Shown here: positions 11,584-19,477 of the stretch, in pieces
How the letters are laid out: each line of letters starts with the position of its first letter
Numbering within the stretch: the stretch's first letter is position 1
Source: Chromobacterium paludis
Lineage (GTDB): Bacteria; Pseudomonadota; Gammaproteobacteria; Burkholderiales; Chromobacteriaceae
Assembly (NCBI RefSeq): GCF_008275125.1
Contig: NZ_CP043473.1
Location: 3,472,001-3,536,000 of the forward strand
Direction of reading: 5' to 3'
DNA: 64,000 nt
The notes under the pieces: model-generated
What the model was told of the DNA's origin: nothing
Database searches by the model: none
The model's input: the letters and a program-made list of their open reading frames with translations, nothing else
Made by a program: the position numbers and the translations under genes

Positions 11584-11864
11584 GTCGTTCCTCGCTTGCT
11601 TGAATGATAAGGGCGTCCCGTCTCTGCGGAGAAACGATGGAACGCAGGCATGACCGGGCGAAGAACCAAGGCGAGCACCCAAGCGCCTGCGCCGCGCGTA
11701 GGCGCGGCAACAGCCGGCCCCATAAGAGGCCGGCTTTCCGGTCAGGACGACATGGTGCCTAAACCCGCGGCGCGCGGCTTGGAAAGGAGTTTAGGAAGGG
11801 TATTTAACGTCTCTGCTTCAGAACTGACCGCCAGCCTCTCAAAGAAAGACCGGCGATCCTCACA
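11584..11864. other. Intergenic gap before the IS-split fibre gene
   Basis: There is no convincing gene here. It holds one copy of the island's shared 22-bp motif (11776-11797) and an 8-bp perfect hairpin AGCCGGCC / GGCCGGCT (11712-11735) followed by TTTCC on the plus strand, which is a weak terminator at best. Confidence 0.5.
11776..11797 (-). promoter_or_regulatory. Shared island motif, copy F
   Basis: The minus strand reads TTCCTAA, ACTCCT, TTCCAAGCC. It matches the consensus TTCCTAA-N6-TTnnAAGCC fully and lies about 190 bp before the start of the fibre gene at 11583. Promoter function is inferred. Confidence 0.45.
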
Positions 11865-12464
11865 TTAAGCCGTGCGTTGCGGCCAAATGATCTTGCGCGG
11901 AAATCCCGGCTGCGCCGGCACATCGCACAAAGCCTGCGCATAGTCCGCCAATGCCTGGGCTATCTCTGGCTTCAACGCCAGCGAGGGCTGGTACTTGAGC
12001 TGCCGTTCGTGCCGCTGCAATTGGTCCAAGGTTTCACGCAATAACACGTCTCGCTGCTGACGGGCCTGCTCAGCCAGCAAACCATCATCGGCTTGCCATT
12101 GACCATCGATGAACACATGGCGCTCCAACGGCGCTAGCTCGGTATGACGCGGATTGCCACTGGCTTGCAAGCTGCGCAAGCAAGCCTCGCCGCTAAATTG
12201 GCCGCTCTGGTCATAGGTGTAGACCAGCCTATCTTGTGGATCAAAAGCAGCTATCCATTGCTGCAGCGCGGCTTCTTGCTCGCTCGTAAGCTGCCAAGTG
12301 TATTGATCGTCCAGCGCCTCGCGCGTCTTGCTAATTGGGGCATAACGGATTTCGCGAATCGCGCCTTGCTCTTGCGGACCTGCGGGCAGAGAGGGCTTGA
12401 GCAAAGTTCGATAAGTCTGGTCATTTTGAACCAGGGTGGTTTGTTGAGAGTTAGAAAACAGCAT
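11865..12464 (-). CDS. Tail fibre assembly / tail-associated protein
   Basis: 199 residues, mostly helical in the second half (LLRETLDQLQRHERQLKYQPSL). The N-terminal two thirds (REIRYAPISKTREALDDQYT, LEPLERHVFIDGQW-like segments) resemble small proteins that accompany phage fibres. It sits directly after the glycine-rich adhesin gene (16-bp gap) and is probably its assembly partner, since each fibre in this island is followed by such a protein. I cannot assign a precise family. It is the last gene before an intergenic gap and so probably ends a transcript. Confidence 0.55.
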   Translation of the reverse strand: MLFSNSQQTTLVQNDQTYRTLLKPSLPAGPQEQGAIREIRYAPISKTREALDDQYTWQLTSEQEAALQQWIAAFDPQDRLVYTYDQSGQFSGEACLRSLQASGNPRHTELAPLERHVFIDGQWQADDGLLAEQARQQRDVLLRETLDQLQRHERQLKYQPSLALKPEIAQALADYAQALCDVPAQPGFPRKIIWPQRTA

Positions 12465-12480
12465 GAGTCGTCTCCGAGAG

Positions 12481-13317
12481 TTATGGGGCGTTGCCGCGCA
12501 GATCGCCGCGGTTCAAATACGAGCAAGTTGCGCCGTTGATTAGGCCAATGGCCGGGCCTGCGGTGCCGCCGGGAATGGATTCATCTTGGTAGGGGTCCTC
12601 TGGCTCTTCTTGAGGCTTGCCACCAGGCCGGCCGTTATAGGTCGAATAGATGCCGCCACTTCCACTTTGCCCCCAGGCCCCGCCAGAACCTGAAGCAACC
12701 CAAGACGTGTGAGTGTTTCCTGCCTGTTCATAATTCGCACTGCCTCCACTCGCATCATCACATGCGCCGGCCGGTCCGAATGGCGCCCCTCCACCACCTG
12801 AGCATCGGTAACGTCGAGTCCCTACATTGCGTATCGATAAGCCCCCAGCCCCCCCACCTCCGCCGCCAGCGATTAAGCCTTGATTGCTAACAAACAACTT
12901 AATACCGCCGTCCACCCATATGGCTGCGCTACCATTCTCCCCAGGCATAGGCCTATTTCCACAATCGCCACCTTTCCCACCTCTCCCTAAAATCTGGCCA
13001 TAGTTCTCCACGATCACGGTATTGCCGACGATGGCGCCACCAAACCAGAAGCAGGCATTGGACGTATCTTTAGACACCAGTTGAACACCGGGCTGAACGA
13101 TGACGCGGAAGGTCGCGCCTTGCGGCCAACTACCGCCTGCGGCAGTCACCATCTGTTGATGCAAACTCCCCGTATCGAAATTGTAATTGCTGGCAGCTAA
13201 TACCACGACGAGTTCATCCTGAAACACCAGACGGCCACCCTGATAGGCTTTCTGCACTTTCCGGCCATCCACATACCAGTGTTTAACCTGCTTTTGATCG
13301 ACATAAGTTTTAGGCAT
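12481..13317 (-). CDS. Glycine-rich tail adhesin (receptor-binding tip protein)
   Basis: 278 residues. An N-terminal section (YVDQKQVKHWYVDGRKVQKA) is typical of fibre-tip proteins. From about residue 145 the protein turns into glycine-rich blocks (AGGGGGGAGG, SGGGGAPFGPAG, SGSGGAWGQSGSGG) separated by short variable loops. This layout recalls polyglycine-helix receptor-binding tips such as T2/S16-type gp38 adhesins and lambda-type tip proteins. It lies three bases downstream of the large fibre gene and likely caps that fibre. The receptor is unknown. Domain assignment is by composition and context, so moderate. Confidence 0.6.
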   Translation of the reverse strand: MPKTYVDQKQVKHWYVDGRKVQKAYQGGRLVFQDELVVVLAASNYNFDTGSLHQQMVTAAGGSWPQGATFRVIVQPGVQLVSKDTSNACFWFGGAIVGNTVIVENYGQILGRGGKGGDCGNRPMPGENGSAAIWVDGGIKLFVSNQGLIAGGGGGGAGGLSIRNVGTRRYRCSGGGGAPFGPAGACDDASGGSANYEQAGNTHTSWVASGSGGAWGQSGSGGIYSTYNGRPGGKPQEEPEDPYQDESIPGGTAGPAIGLINGATCSYLNRGDLRGNAP

Positions 13318-13320
13318 GAT

Positions 13321-15675
13321 TCAGAACTCAAAAGTCATATTGCCGGAATGCCAGACTTTTTTCCAGTCTGTCCAAGTCTTACTGTCTATCTGATTACGCC
13401 AGCGCAGGTTTCCACTATAAAAGGCTTCCAATTGGAAAGGACCAACAGATCCACCTGCATTCATTGTCATCAGCAAACTAGTATCGCCAGGATGAACTAC
13501 ATTCCTAAAACCAGGCATAGTGGCCGTATCAATTTGTGATTGATCAACATCAGCACGCATCACCATGCTTTGTGCATTCGGTGCAGCGTCTGTAATCCCA
13601 TACCCTGCTAAAGTTGTCGCTCTATCCGCCTTTGCTGTCAATACTAGGCTATCTTCATGCACGAGGGTATGCCATGGATTCCAGCGCGGGTTTGCCCCAT
13701 CATCATTCTTTGTCCGAAAACGCATCACATTGCCAGACATATAATCGGCATTCAATTGACAACTATAGTTAGCGCTCGTGTCCAAACCACCAAATGAGAT
13801 AAATGGCCCCGTTACACCACTTGAAGTGCCATAATTGAAACCCATTTCACCAGAGACAATAGAGCTGTCCAGAGAGGTTTTATCATCAGCATGAATACGT
13901 GTGCGCCGCCTTTTGATGAAACTCCCATCATTCCCAGCGTGCCAAACACGATATTCATTATTATTAGCCTCCTTCAGAACCAGCGAATCATCACCATATG
14001 CCTTGTGCACTAACGCTACCGCAGTTTTCCCCGGGCGGTGCAAGCCTAGAGATGGAAAGTCATCGCCTGCCGACCTCAGCTCCAATGTCCCACTGGTATA
14101 AATTCCTGCATCGTAAGTATTTGGTGTAGTTTTAATAATTCGAGTCGTTTGCGACGCCGTCAACACATTATTACGGGGAGATAACGCCCCATCGACTGCA
14201 GCAGTCAGATCACTCTTACTAGCCGCATCAGTAATGCCATAGCCCGCCAAGGTTGTCGCCTTGTCTGCCTTACCGCTGCCTGCGTTGTCGGCTGCGGCTT
14301 TCAGATCGCTTTTGCTCACCGCATCGCTGATTCCATACCCAGCCAGAGTCGTCGCCTTATCTGCCTTGCCATCAGGACTGAAGTTGCCGCTATGCCATAT
14401 ATTTTTCCAATCGGTCCAACTCCGGCTGTCTGTCTGATTACGCCAGCGTAAGTTTCCAGCATAGAAAGCCTCTAGCTGGAATGGCCCGACAGAACCTCCC
14501 GCATCCATCGTCATCAGTAAGCTCGTATAGCCAGGATGTAGCACGCTTCGAAAACCTGGCTGTGTGGCCGCATCGATTTGGGATTGGTCAAAATCCGCTC
14601 TCCTCACCATGCTTTGCGCGATGGGTGCTGCATCGGTAATGCCATAGCCCGACAGCGTCGTCGCCTTATCGGCCTTGCCAGACAACTGCCTGGTGATGCT
14701 TGCCGCATAGTTGGCATCATTGCCTAGAGCGGAAGCCAGCTCTTGCAAGGTATTCAACGCGCCAGGCGCGCCGGCTATCACGCCATCGATGGCTGTTTTC
14801 AGATCGGTTTTGCTGGCGCCATCAATAATTCCATAACCTGCCAACGTCGTTGCTTTATCCGCCTTGCCACCGTTTACGCTATCGGAAATCGCTTTCAGAT
14901 CACTCTTGCTCGCCGCGTCGCTGATTCCATACCCAGCCAGAGTCGTTGCCTTATCTGCCTTGCCATCAGGACTGAAGTTGCCGCTATGCCATATATTTTT
15001 CCAATCAGTCCAACTCCGGCCGTCTGTCTGATTACGCCAGCGTAAGTTTCCAGCATAGAAAGCCTCTAGCTGGAATGGCCCGACAGAACCTCCCGCATCC
15101 ATCGTCATCAGCAAGCTCGTATCACCGGGATGTAGCACGCTTCGAAAACCTGACTGTGTGGCCGCATCGATTTGGGATTGGTCAAAATCCGCTCGCCTCA
15201 CCATGCTTTGCGCGATGGGCGCCGCATCAGTAATGCCATACCCCGCCAGCGTGGTCGGTTTGCCGGAGACGATCTTGCCCCAGTCCAGCGCCGGCACGTC
15301 GCCGGGCTGGATGGCGCGGGCCGCGGTGACGCGGCCCTTGGAATCCACCGTCACCTGGCCGTAACTGCCGGCTGCCACGCCGCTGTCCTTCAGCGTCATC
15401 TGCGCGCTGACATCGCCGCTGGCGTCAAAGGACACGTTCCAGCTGCCGTCTCCGGTCATGGCTATATTGCGTGGCGTCTTCAAGCGATCGGCGTATTCGG
15501 CGGTCAGCGCGCCGGCCACCACATCGTCTATCTGCTTCTTCAAAAACGTGGTGCGGTTGGCCAGCTGCTTGGCCTGCAGATTGTCCACGCCGTCCGGTCC
15601 GCCCAAAACAGGGTCGGTGGTTTCCAGTTGATAGATGCCCGTCTCCCAGACGGGTTTTTCTTGCAGATTGGCCAT
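13321..15675 (-). CDS. Large tail fibre protein with repeated shaft and triplicated tip-like domain
   Basis: 784 residues. The N-terminal 150 residues are the anchor domain shared with the IS-split fibre. The rest alternates Phage_fiber_2-type repeats (KADKATTLAGYGI) with three copies of a roughly 80-residue module (QSMVRRADFDQSQIDAATQ ... NLRWRNQTDGRSWTDW). Two of these copies are nearly identical at DNA level (14341 and 14935); the C-terminal copy (13330-13600) has diverged. Its ATG overlaps the TAA of gpI-4 (TAATG), so adaptor and fibre are translationally coupled. It forms the trimeric fibre that contacts the target cell. Confidence 0.85.
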   Translation of the reverse strand: MANLQEKPVWETGIYQLETTDPVLGGPDGVDNLQAKQLANRTTFLKKQIDDVVAGALTAEYADRLKTPRNIAMTGDGSWNVSFDASGDVSAQMTLKDSGVAAGSYGQVTVDSKGRVTAARAIQPGDVPALDWGKIVSGKPTTLAGYGITDAAPIAQSMVRRADFDQSQIDAATQSGFRSVLHPGDTSLLMTMDAGGSVGPFQLEAFYAGNLRWRNQTDGRSWTDWKNIWHSGNFSPDGKADKATTLAGYGISDAASKSDLKAISDSVNGGKADKATTLAGYGIIDGASKTDLKTAIDGVIAGAPGALNTLQELASALGNDANYAASITRQLSGKADKATTLSGYGITDAAPIAQSMVRRADFDQSQIDAATQPGFRSVLHPGYTSLLMTMDAGGSVGPFQLEAFYAGNLRWRNQTDSRSWTDWKNIWHSGNFSPDGKADKATTLAGYGISDAVSKSDLKAAADNAGSGKADKATTLAGYGITDAASKSDLTAAVDGALSPRNNVLTASQTTRIIKTTPNTYDAGIYTSGTLELRSAGDDFPSLGLHRPGKTAVALVHKAYGDDSLVLKEANNNEYRVWHAGNDGSFIKRRRTRIHADDKTSLDSSIVSGEMGFNYGTSSGVTGPFISFGGLDTSANYSCQLNADYMSGNVMRFRTKNDDGANPRWNPWHTLVHEDSLVLTAKADRATTLAGYGITDAAPNAQSMVMRADVDQSQIDTATMPGFRNVVHPGDTSLLMTMNAGGSVGPFQLEAFYSGNLRWRNQIDSKTWTDWKKVWHSGNMTFEF
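14341..15254 (-). repeat. Direct repeat inside the large fibre gene (offset 594 bp)
   Basis: Two segments of about 320 bp, 14341-14660 and 14935-15254, differ at only a few positions and are exactly 198 codons apart. They encode the duplicated fibre module plus one shaft repeat. A third, more diverged copy lies near 13330-13610. Homologous recombination between the two near-identical copies could shorten the fibre in frame. Confidence 0.85.
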
Positions 15676-16250
15676 TAGGCACTCCCTCGGTTGAATTGGC
15701 GGTTGCGGCGGATGGCGCCGTTGTGGCGGTTGGCCACCTTTTGGTACTCCAGGCTGGCCAGCACGCTGCGCGCCGGGGCGTACAGCGCCAGCATGCGGCG
15801 CAGCTGGGCGGCCTGGTCGTTGGTGATGGGCTTGCCCAGCAGGACCCGGTACTGGTTCCAGCTGCCTGGGTCGCCATGCACGTAATAGCCGTTGCGTTGG
15901 ATCAGGCCGTTGCGGCGCTGGCCGGCCAAGCCCTCGATCAGCTCCACTTCGCCCAGGCCCAGGCGGCGTATCACTTCGCGTATGGCCCAGGGCGTGCCTT
16001 TGTAGCGATGTAGCTCGTTGGCGCTGTGCAAGAGCGCGCGGCGCGCCTCGTCGGACTCGGCCAGGGTCCAGCCCTCGTCGCCGCCGATGTGGAATTGCTC
16101 GGCCAGTTGCGGCAGCAGCTTGGCGTCGACGTTGTCCAGCAGGTAGACCAAGAAGGGGGTCAGGTCGATGTCGGTCAGCCGCTCGGTCAACGCGGCCAAG
16201 GGGCCGAAGCGGGCGTCTTGTTTCAGGATGGGAGAGACGGCGTCAGCCAT
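15675..16250 (-). CDS. Phage tail protein I (gpI-4, baseplate-fibre adaptor)
   Basis: 191 residues of the P2 gpI family: DLTPFLVYLLDNVDAKLLPQ, QFHIGGDEGWTLAESDEARR and LHRYKGTPWAIREVIRRLG are the conserved stretches. It places the fibre on the baseplate. Start chosen at MADAVSP, preceded by GGGGAGAGG; the frame is open further to 16295. It is the shortest of four gpI paralogues in the island and ends in the same AxRSxxA segment before a short basic tail. It is coupled by TAATG to the large fibre gene. Confidence 0.88.
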   Translation of the reverse strand: MADAVSPILKQDARFGPLAALTERLTDIDLTPFLVYLLDNVDAKLLPQLAEQFHIGGDEGWTLAESDEARRALLHSANELHRYKGTPWAIREVIRRLGLGEVELIEGLAGQRRNGLIQRNGYYVHGDPGSWNQYRVLLGKPITNDQAAQLRRMLALYAPARSVLASLEYQKVANRHNGAIRRNRQFNRGSA

Positions 16251-16910
16251 GGCCGCCTCTCCCCGCGGGCGCGGAATGATGCGCCGCCGCGGCAAGCGGA
16301 CGAACGCGGGGATGGAGCTGCATACAGCCTCCTGGGTGAAGGGAAAGGGGCGGGACGGGCCGTGGACAGCGGCCCGCGAAAGAGGAGAAAACCGAGAAGG
16401 GTCAGCGGCGCTCGGCCTGCATGGACAGGCGCAATACGGCCAGCGGACGGAAGACGGCGCTCAGGCGCGGAGACGGCATGGCCTCAGCCAAGCGCGGCGT
16501 ATCGACGTTGGCATGGGAAGGGGTTTGCGATTCGAGGGGAAGGACCAGCGCGGAGAAGATGGACATGGGGAAAGGCTCCGAAAAGGAGAAAGGTGGACGC
16601 TGCCGATGCGCGGCGGGCTAGAGGCAAACAAAGGAAAGGGGATATGGAACGAGCCACCGTGGCGGCCGAACGCGGGGAAAGGCAGGGGTTAAAGCGGAAA
16701 CCGTGAGAGAGAGTATGAGGGAAGCGGAAGAGACGCGATGGCGGAGACGCCGGGGAAACGACAAGGAAGGAGAAGCTGCCGGGCTTCGGGCGAAGCCCGG
16801 CGTAACCAAGATGGATGCTATGTGTATTCATAGCCAGATTGAGACCCTAGCTTACGGGAAACAAAACTTGTCCATCAACTTAATGCTCAGAGTAAAAATC
16901 GCGACGCACC
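16251..16910. other. Long intergenic stretch in the tail island
   Basis: About 660 bp with no recognisable gene. The plus strand is purine-rich (many GAGA, GGAAA and AAAGG runs). It contains a possible 54-codon ORF (16402-16566) and a perfect palindrome GCCGGGCTTCG...CGAAGCCCGGC (16778-16801) that could form a hairpin 110 bp after the end of the 16911 gene. No T-run follows on the minus strand, so terminator function is doubtful. It separates the gpI-3 fibre set from the gpI-4 fibre set. Confidence 0.5.
16402..16566 (-). CDS. Possible small ORF, 54 residues, unknown
   Basis: Reads MSIFSALVLPLESQTPSHAN and continues to a C-terminal MQAERR. GGAG stands 9 bases before the ATG. It is the only ORF in the 660-bp gap with a plausible ribosome site on the island's coding strand. 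I recognise no family, and chance occurrence in GC-rich DNA is quite possible. Confidence 0.25.
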   Translation of the reverse strand: MSIFSALVLPLESQTPSHANVDTPRLAEAMPSPRLSAVFRPLAVLRLSMQAERR

Positions 16911-17219
16911 TTAAATCTTCGGCTTGATATTTTCCAGGACCAAAGGATTGCAAGGTTGAGCATTACTCCAAGCCCGGCAAGCGTTGATAAAATCCGCCAT
17001 CGCGGTTCGGCTCGCATCGGGACCATCCCTTGTGATATTGGCCTGTTTCCATAACGGATAATTTTGAAGAATATAGGCTTCACACTGCTCTCTGGCTTCC
17101 TGATCCGTGCAGACATAACTGAAGTCATCACGGCTCAAGCCGCCACGCGCAATCATATCATCAACAATGGTTCGATCCTGAATAAAACCATTTGGCTGTC
17201 CTTTAAAGAAAACGTACAT
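16911..17219 (-). CDS. Small hypothetical protein following a tail fibre
   Basis: 102 residues starting MYVFFKGQPNGFIQDRTIVD. The start at 17219 is supported by a perfect AGGAGG six bases upstream; the frame runs up to 17234. It has three cysteines and several aromatic residues and no membrane segment. It sits 11 bp after the fibre gene at 17231 and would be expected to be its assembly protein by position, but the sequence does not resemble the other fibre assembly proteins here. Function unknown. Confidence 0.6.
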   Translation of the reverse strand: MYVFFKGQPNGFIQDRTIVDDMIARGGLSRDDFSYVCTDQEAREQCEAYILQNYPLWKQANITRDGPDASRTAMADFINACRAWSNAQPCNPLVLENIKPKI

Positions 17220-17230
17220 AAATCCTCCTA

Positions 17231-18043
17231 TCAACCCACCATAAAGTTTGCATTAAACGGAACGCCAATATAGGGAAGGGCCATGTAGAACTCTGTCTCA
17301 CCTTCACCGAACCCGATACACATCTGATTTGCCCCTAGAGATGTGACCTGCGACACCCCGATAATTCCGGAATATCTATACCACCCATCCGGTGAGGCTG
17401 CCGTCATTTTCTTATCAATCACAACAGCCCCAGGATAGAAATTATTATTACCTGTATAACCTGCATCAACCCCAAGGCCAATACTACCTTTTTCGATATA
17501 AAACCAAGCAGAGAAATATACTGCACTCAGCTCAACCGGAAGCTTTGCTCCAGTGAATACTGCTCTAAACTGGCCATTTGCCCCTTTTGTATTAGGCGTT
17601 GTAACCCTAATAATATGACCAGTCGTTTGCCCCCCCCAGCCTCCGGATAGCCCACCTCGCCCGCTACGCGCACCCATATTGTAAGAACCATACCAATATG
17701 GTTTATCTTGTGTGGCTTCTACCGGGCTATTCGCGGCATTGGCCGGCTTAGTATCGACATACGGTCCCTCATAACCCTTGGTATACGGATGGACGGCTTG
17801 AATGATTGCGCCATCGCCATATACGCTGAACCCAAGCGGCACACCTTTGTCATTCAAATTCATCATGTGCGCATTGTCGATCAGATTAGGCGGCATCAAC
17901 GCAATATTTTGACTGCGCCACTGCTCCAGATCGTTGATCTTCGCCGCCACCTTGGCGTCGATATCGGCCTGCTTGCCGGCGACGACGCCGGTCAGATTGT
18001 TCGATGCCGTCACCAGGGCGGCGACTTGTTGTTCCAGACTCAT
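17231..18043 (-). CDS. Tail fibre / receptor-binding protein (270 aa)
   Basis: Begins with a short helical segment (LEQQVAALVTASNNLTGVVA) that looks like a trimerisation stalk. A beta-rich globular part follows from about residue 55 (PPNLIDNAHMMNLNDKGVPL ... WYRYSGIIGVSQVTSL), ending FYMALPYIGVPFNANFMVG. The layout of stalk plus jelly-roll-like head suggests a carbohydrate-binding fibre tip. Codon use is less GC-rich than the baseplate genes around it, as is common for exchanged fibre tips. It follows the fibre-base protein at 18054 by 10 bp and probably forms one fibre with it. Confidence 0.6.
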   Translation of the reverse strand: MSLEQQVAALVTASNNLTGVVAGKQADIDAKVAAKINDLEQWRSQNIALMPPNLIDNAHMMNLNDKGVPLGFSVYGDGAIIQAVHPYTKGYEGPYVDTKPANAANSPVEATQDKPYWYGSYNMGARSGRGGLSGGWGGQTTGHIIRVTTPNTKGANGQFRAVFTGAKLPVELSAVYFSAWFYIEKGSIGLGVDAGYTGNNNFYPGAVVIDKKMTAASPDGWYRYSGIIGVSQVTSLGANQMCIGFGEGETEFYMALPYIGVPFNANFMVG

Positions 18044-18053
18044 GTTCTCTCCT

Positions 18054-18770
18054 TCACTTGGGATTCAAAACACTGCGTTGCAGGGTCAGGCATTGCAGCT
18101 GGATCAGCGCCGCGGCCTGAGCGGTGGCCAGTTCGGCCAGATCGTCGCGATACTGCTGTCCGCGCTGATCGAGGGTTAACAAGGCGGCGTCGTGGCCGTT
18201 CAGGCGGCTGTCGTGGCCGGCCAGCCGCTGCTCGGCCTGGTCCTGGCGCGCCTGCTGTCCGCGCAGCGCGTCGTCGCGCTTGAGGCCGCGCGTCATTTCG
18301 TCCACTTGCGCCGCGCCCAGGCTGGCCAGCTCCTCGCCCAGCGCCAGGTTCAGGCCGGCGCCGGTGGACTGCACCGTCACGCTGTCGGCCGGCACGCCGG
18401 ACAGGGCCAGGTCGAAGGCCAGCAGCAGCTCCAGATTGGCCTGCTTGTAGGCCAGCGCCTGCTGCGGGTCGGACCAGATGGCCAGCGGCTGGCCGTTTTC
18501 CAGGATGAAGGCCACCTCGCGCACCCAGAACTCGGTCTGGTCGCTGGCCAGCGCGGTCAGGTGCAGCTGGCGCGGCCCCTGGCTCTGGCCGTCGGCGATG
18601 GGGTAGCGGACGATTTCATGCTTGAGCGCGGTTTGCGCCACATCCGGCGCATAGCCGGCGTCGCCCAGCGCGATATGGGTGATCCGCAGCTGGACGCCGT
18701 CGTGGCCGGCCAGCTGGATGGCGGCCAGGCCGCAATCCAGGATCAGCGGGATCAAGGGGGTGCTGCTCAT
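18054..18770 (-). CDS. Tail fibre base protein (gpH/DUF3751-like N-terminal domain)
   Basis: 238 residues. The first 150 (LILDCGLAAIQLAGHDGVQL, ITHIALGDAGYAPDVAQTAL, FWVREVAFILENGQPLAIWS) resemble the N-terminal tail-collar fibre domain that docks on gpI. The rest is a predicted coiled coil (RQDQAEQRLAGHDSRLNGHD). It ends without a receptor tip, so the tip is presumably supplied by the next gene (17231). Its ATG overlaps the TGA of gpI-3 by four bases. A split fibre of this kind is an inference from order and length. Confidence 0.7.
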   Translation of the reverse strand: MSSTPLIPLILDCGLAAIQLAGHDGVQLRITHIALGDAGYAPDVAQTALKHEIVRYPIADGQSQGPRQLHLTALASDQTEFWVREVAFILENGQPLAIWSDPQQALAYKQANLELLLAFDLALSGVPADSVTVQSTGAGLNLALGEELASLGAAQVDEMTRGLKRDDALRGQQARQDQAEQRLAGHDSRLNGHDAALLTLDQRGQQYRDDLAELATAQAAALIQLQCLTLQRSVLNPK

Positions 18771-19477
18771 CGATTGCTCTCCATGTAAGCGCGCATCACG
18801 GCCCGCGGTTTCAGCGCGGCGGCCAGGCGCAGCGGTTGCGATAGCGGCTTGGCCGGATTGGGCCGGCAGGCCGCGTCGGCGCGGTTCAGCGCCCTGCCCT
18901 GCAAGACGCCGGCCCAGCGCAGCGGCTGGCGGAAGGCGGCGCCGATCTTGAAGCCGTAAGCGCTGCGCGCCGGCTTGACCTGCTCGATCATGCTGCGCAG
19001 GCGCTGGTACAGCCGCGGGTTCAGCACGGCCTGGCCGGGCAGCAGGTTGTCATTGGCCCAGGCGGTCAGGTCGAAGGTGTAGGCTTGGCCGGAGCCATCG
19101 GCCTCCCACCACTCTTTCAGCTCGATGCGTATGCCCAGCACGCGGAACACTTCCGTGAGCGCCCAGCGCGTGCCCTTGTAACGGTGCAACTCGATGGCGC
19201 GCTTGATCAGCTCGCGCCGCTTGGCGTCATCGCTGGCCAGCAGCCAGCCTTCGTCGCCGCTCACGTGGAACTGCTCGGCCAGCCTTGGCAGCAGCGCCTC
19301 TTGGGCGTTGTCCACCAGGTACACCAGCAACTCGCCGGTTTCGAACTGGCCCTGCACCTCGGCCCGCTCCGGATCGGCGTAGGGCGCGCCCAGGCGGCGG
19401 GTCAGCTCGGCCAGCGCGCCGAAGCGGGCGTCGCCGCGCAGCAGGGGCGGATAGACCCGGTCGTAGCGTTCAGTCAT
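18767..19477 (-). CDS. Phage tail protein I (gpI-3, baseplate-fibre adaptor)
   Basis: 236 residues with the gpI core: GELLVYLVDNAQEALLPRLA, FHVSGDEGWLLASDDAKRRE and LHRYKGTRWALTEVFRVLG. After the core comes an extension with QPLRWAGVLQGRALN, a motif also seen in gpI-2. It overlaps the end of gpJ-2 by eight bases and couples into the fibre base gene. This W-J-I-H order (20677 to 18054) is the classic P2 baseplate order and probably represents the original module of the island. Confidence 0.9.
   Translation of the reverse strand: MTERYDRVYPPLLRGDARFGALAELTRRLGAPYADPERAEVQGQFETGELLVYLVDNAQEALLPRLAEQFHVSGDEGWLLASDDAKRRELIKRAIELHRYKGTRWALTEVFRVLGIRIELKEWWEADGSGQAYTFDLTAWANDNLLPGQAVLNPRLYQRLRSMIEQVKPARSAYGFKIGAAFRQPLRWAGVLQGRALNRADAACRPNPAKPLSQPLRLAAALKPRAVMRAYMESNR

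Noticed and set aside
11712..11735. Hairpin before the split fibre gene as a strong terminator.
   Set aside because: The following tail is TTTCC on the plus strand and has no T-run on the minus strand, where the island genes are transcribed.
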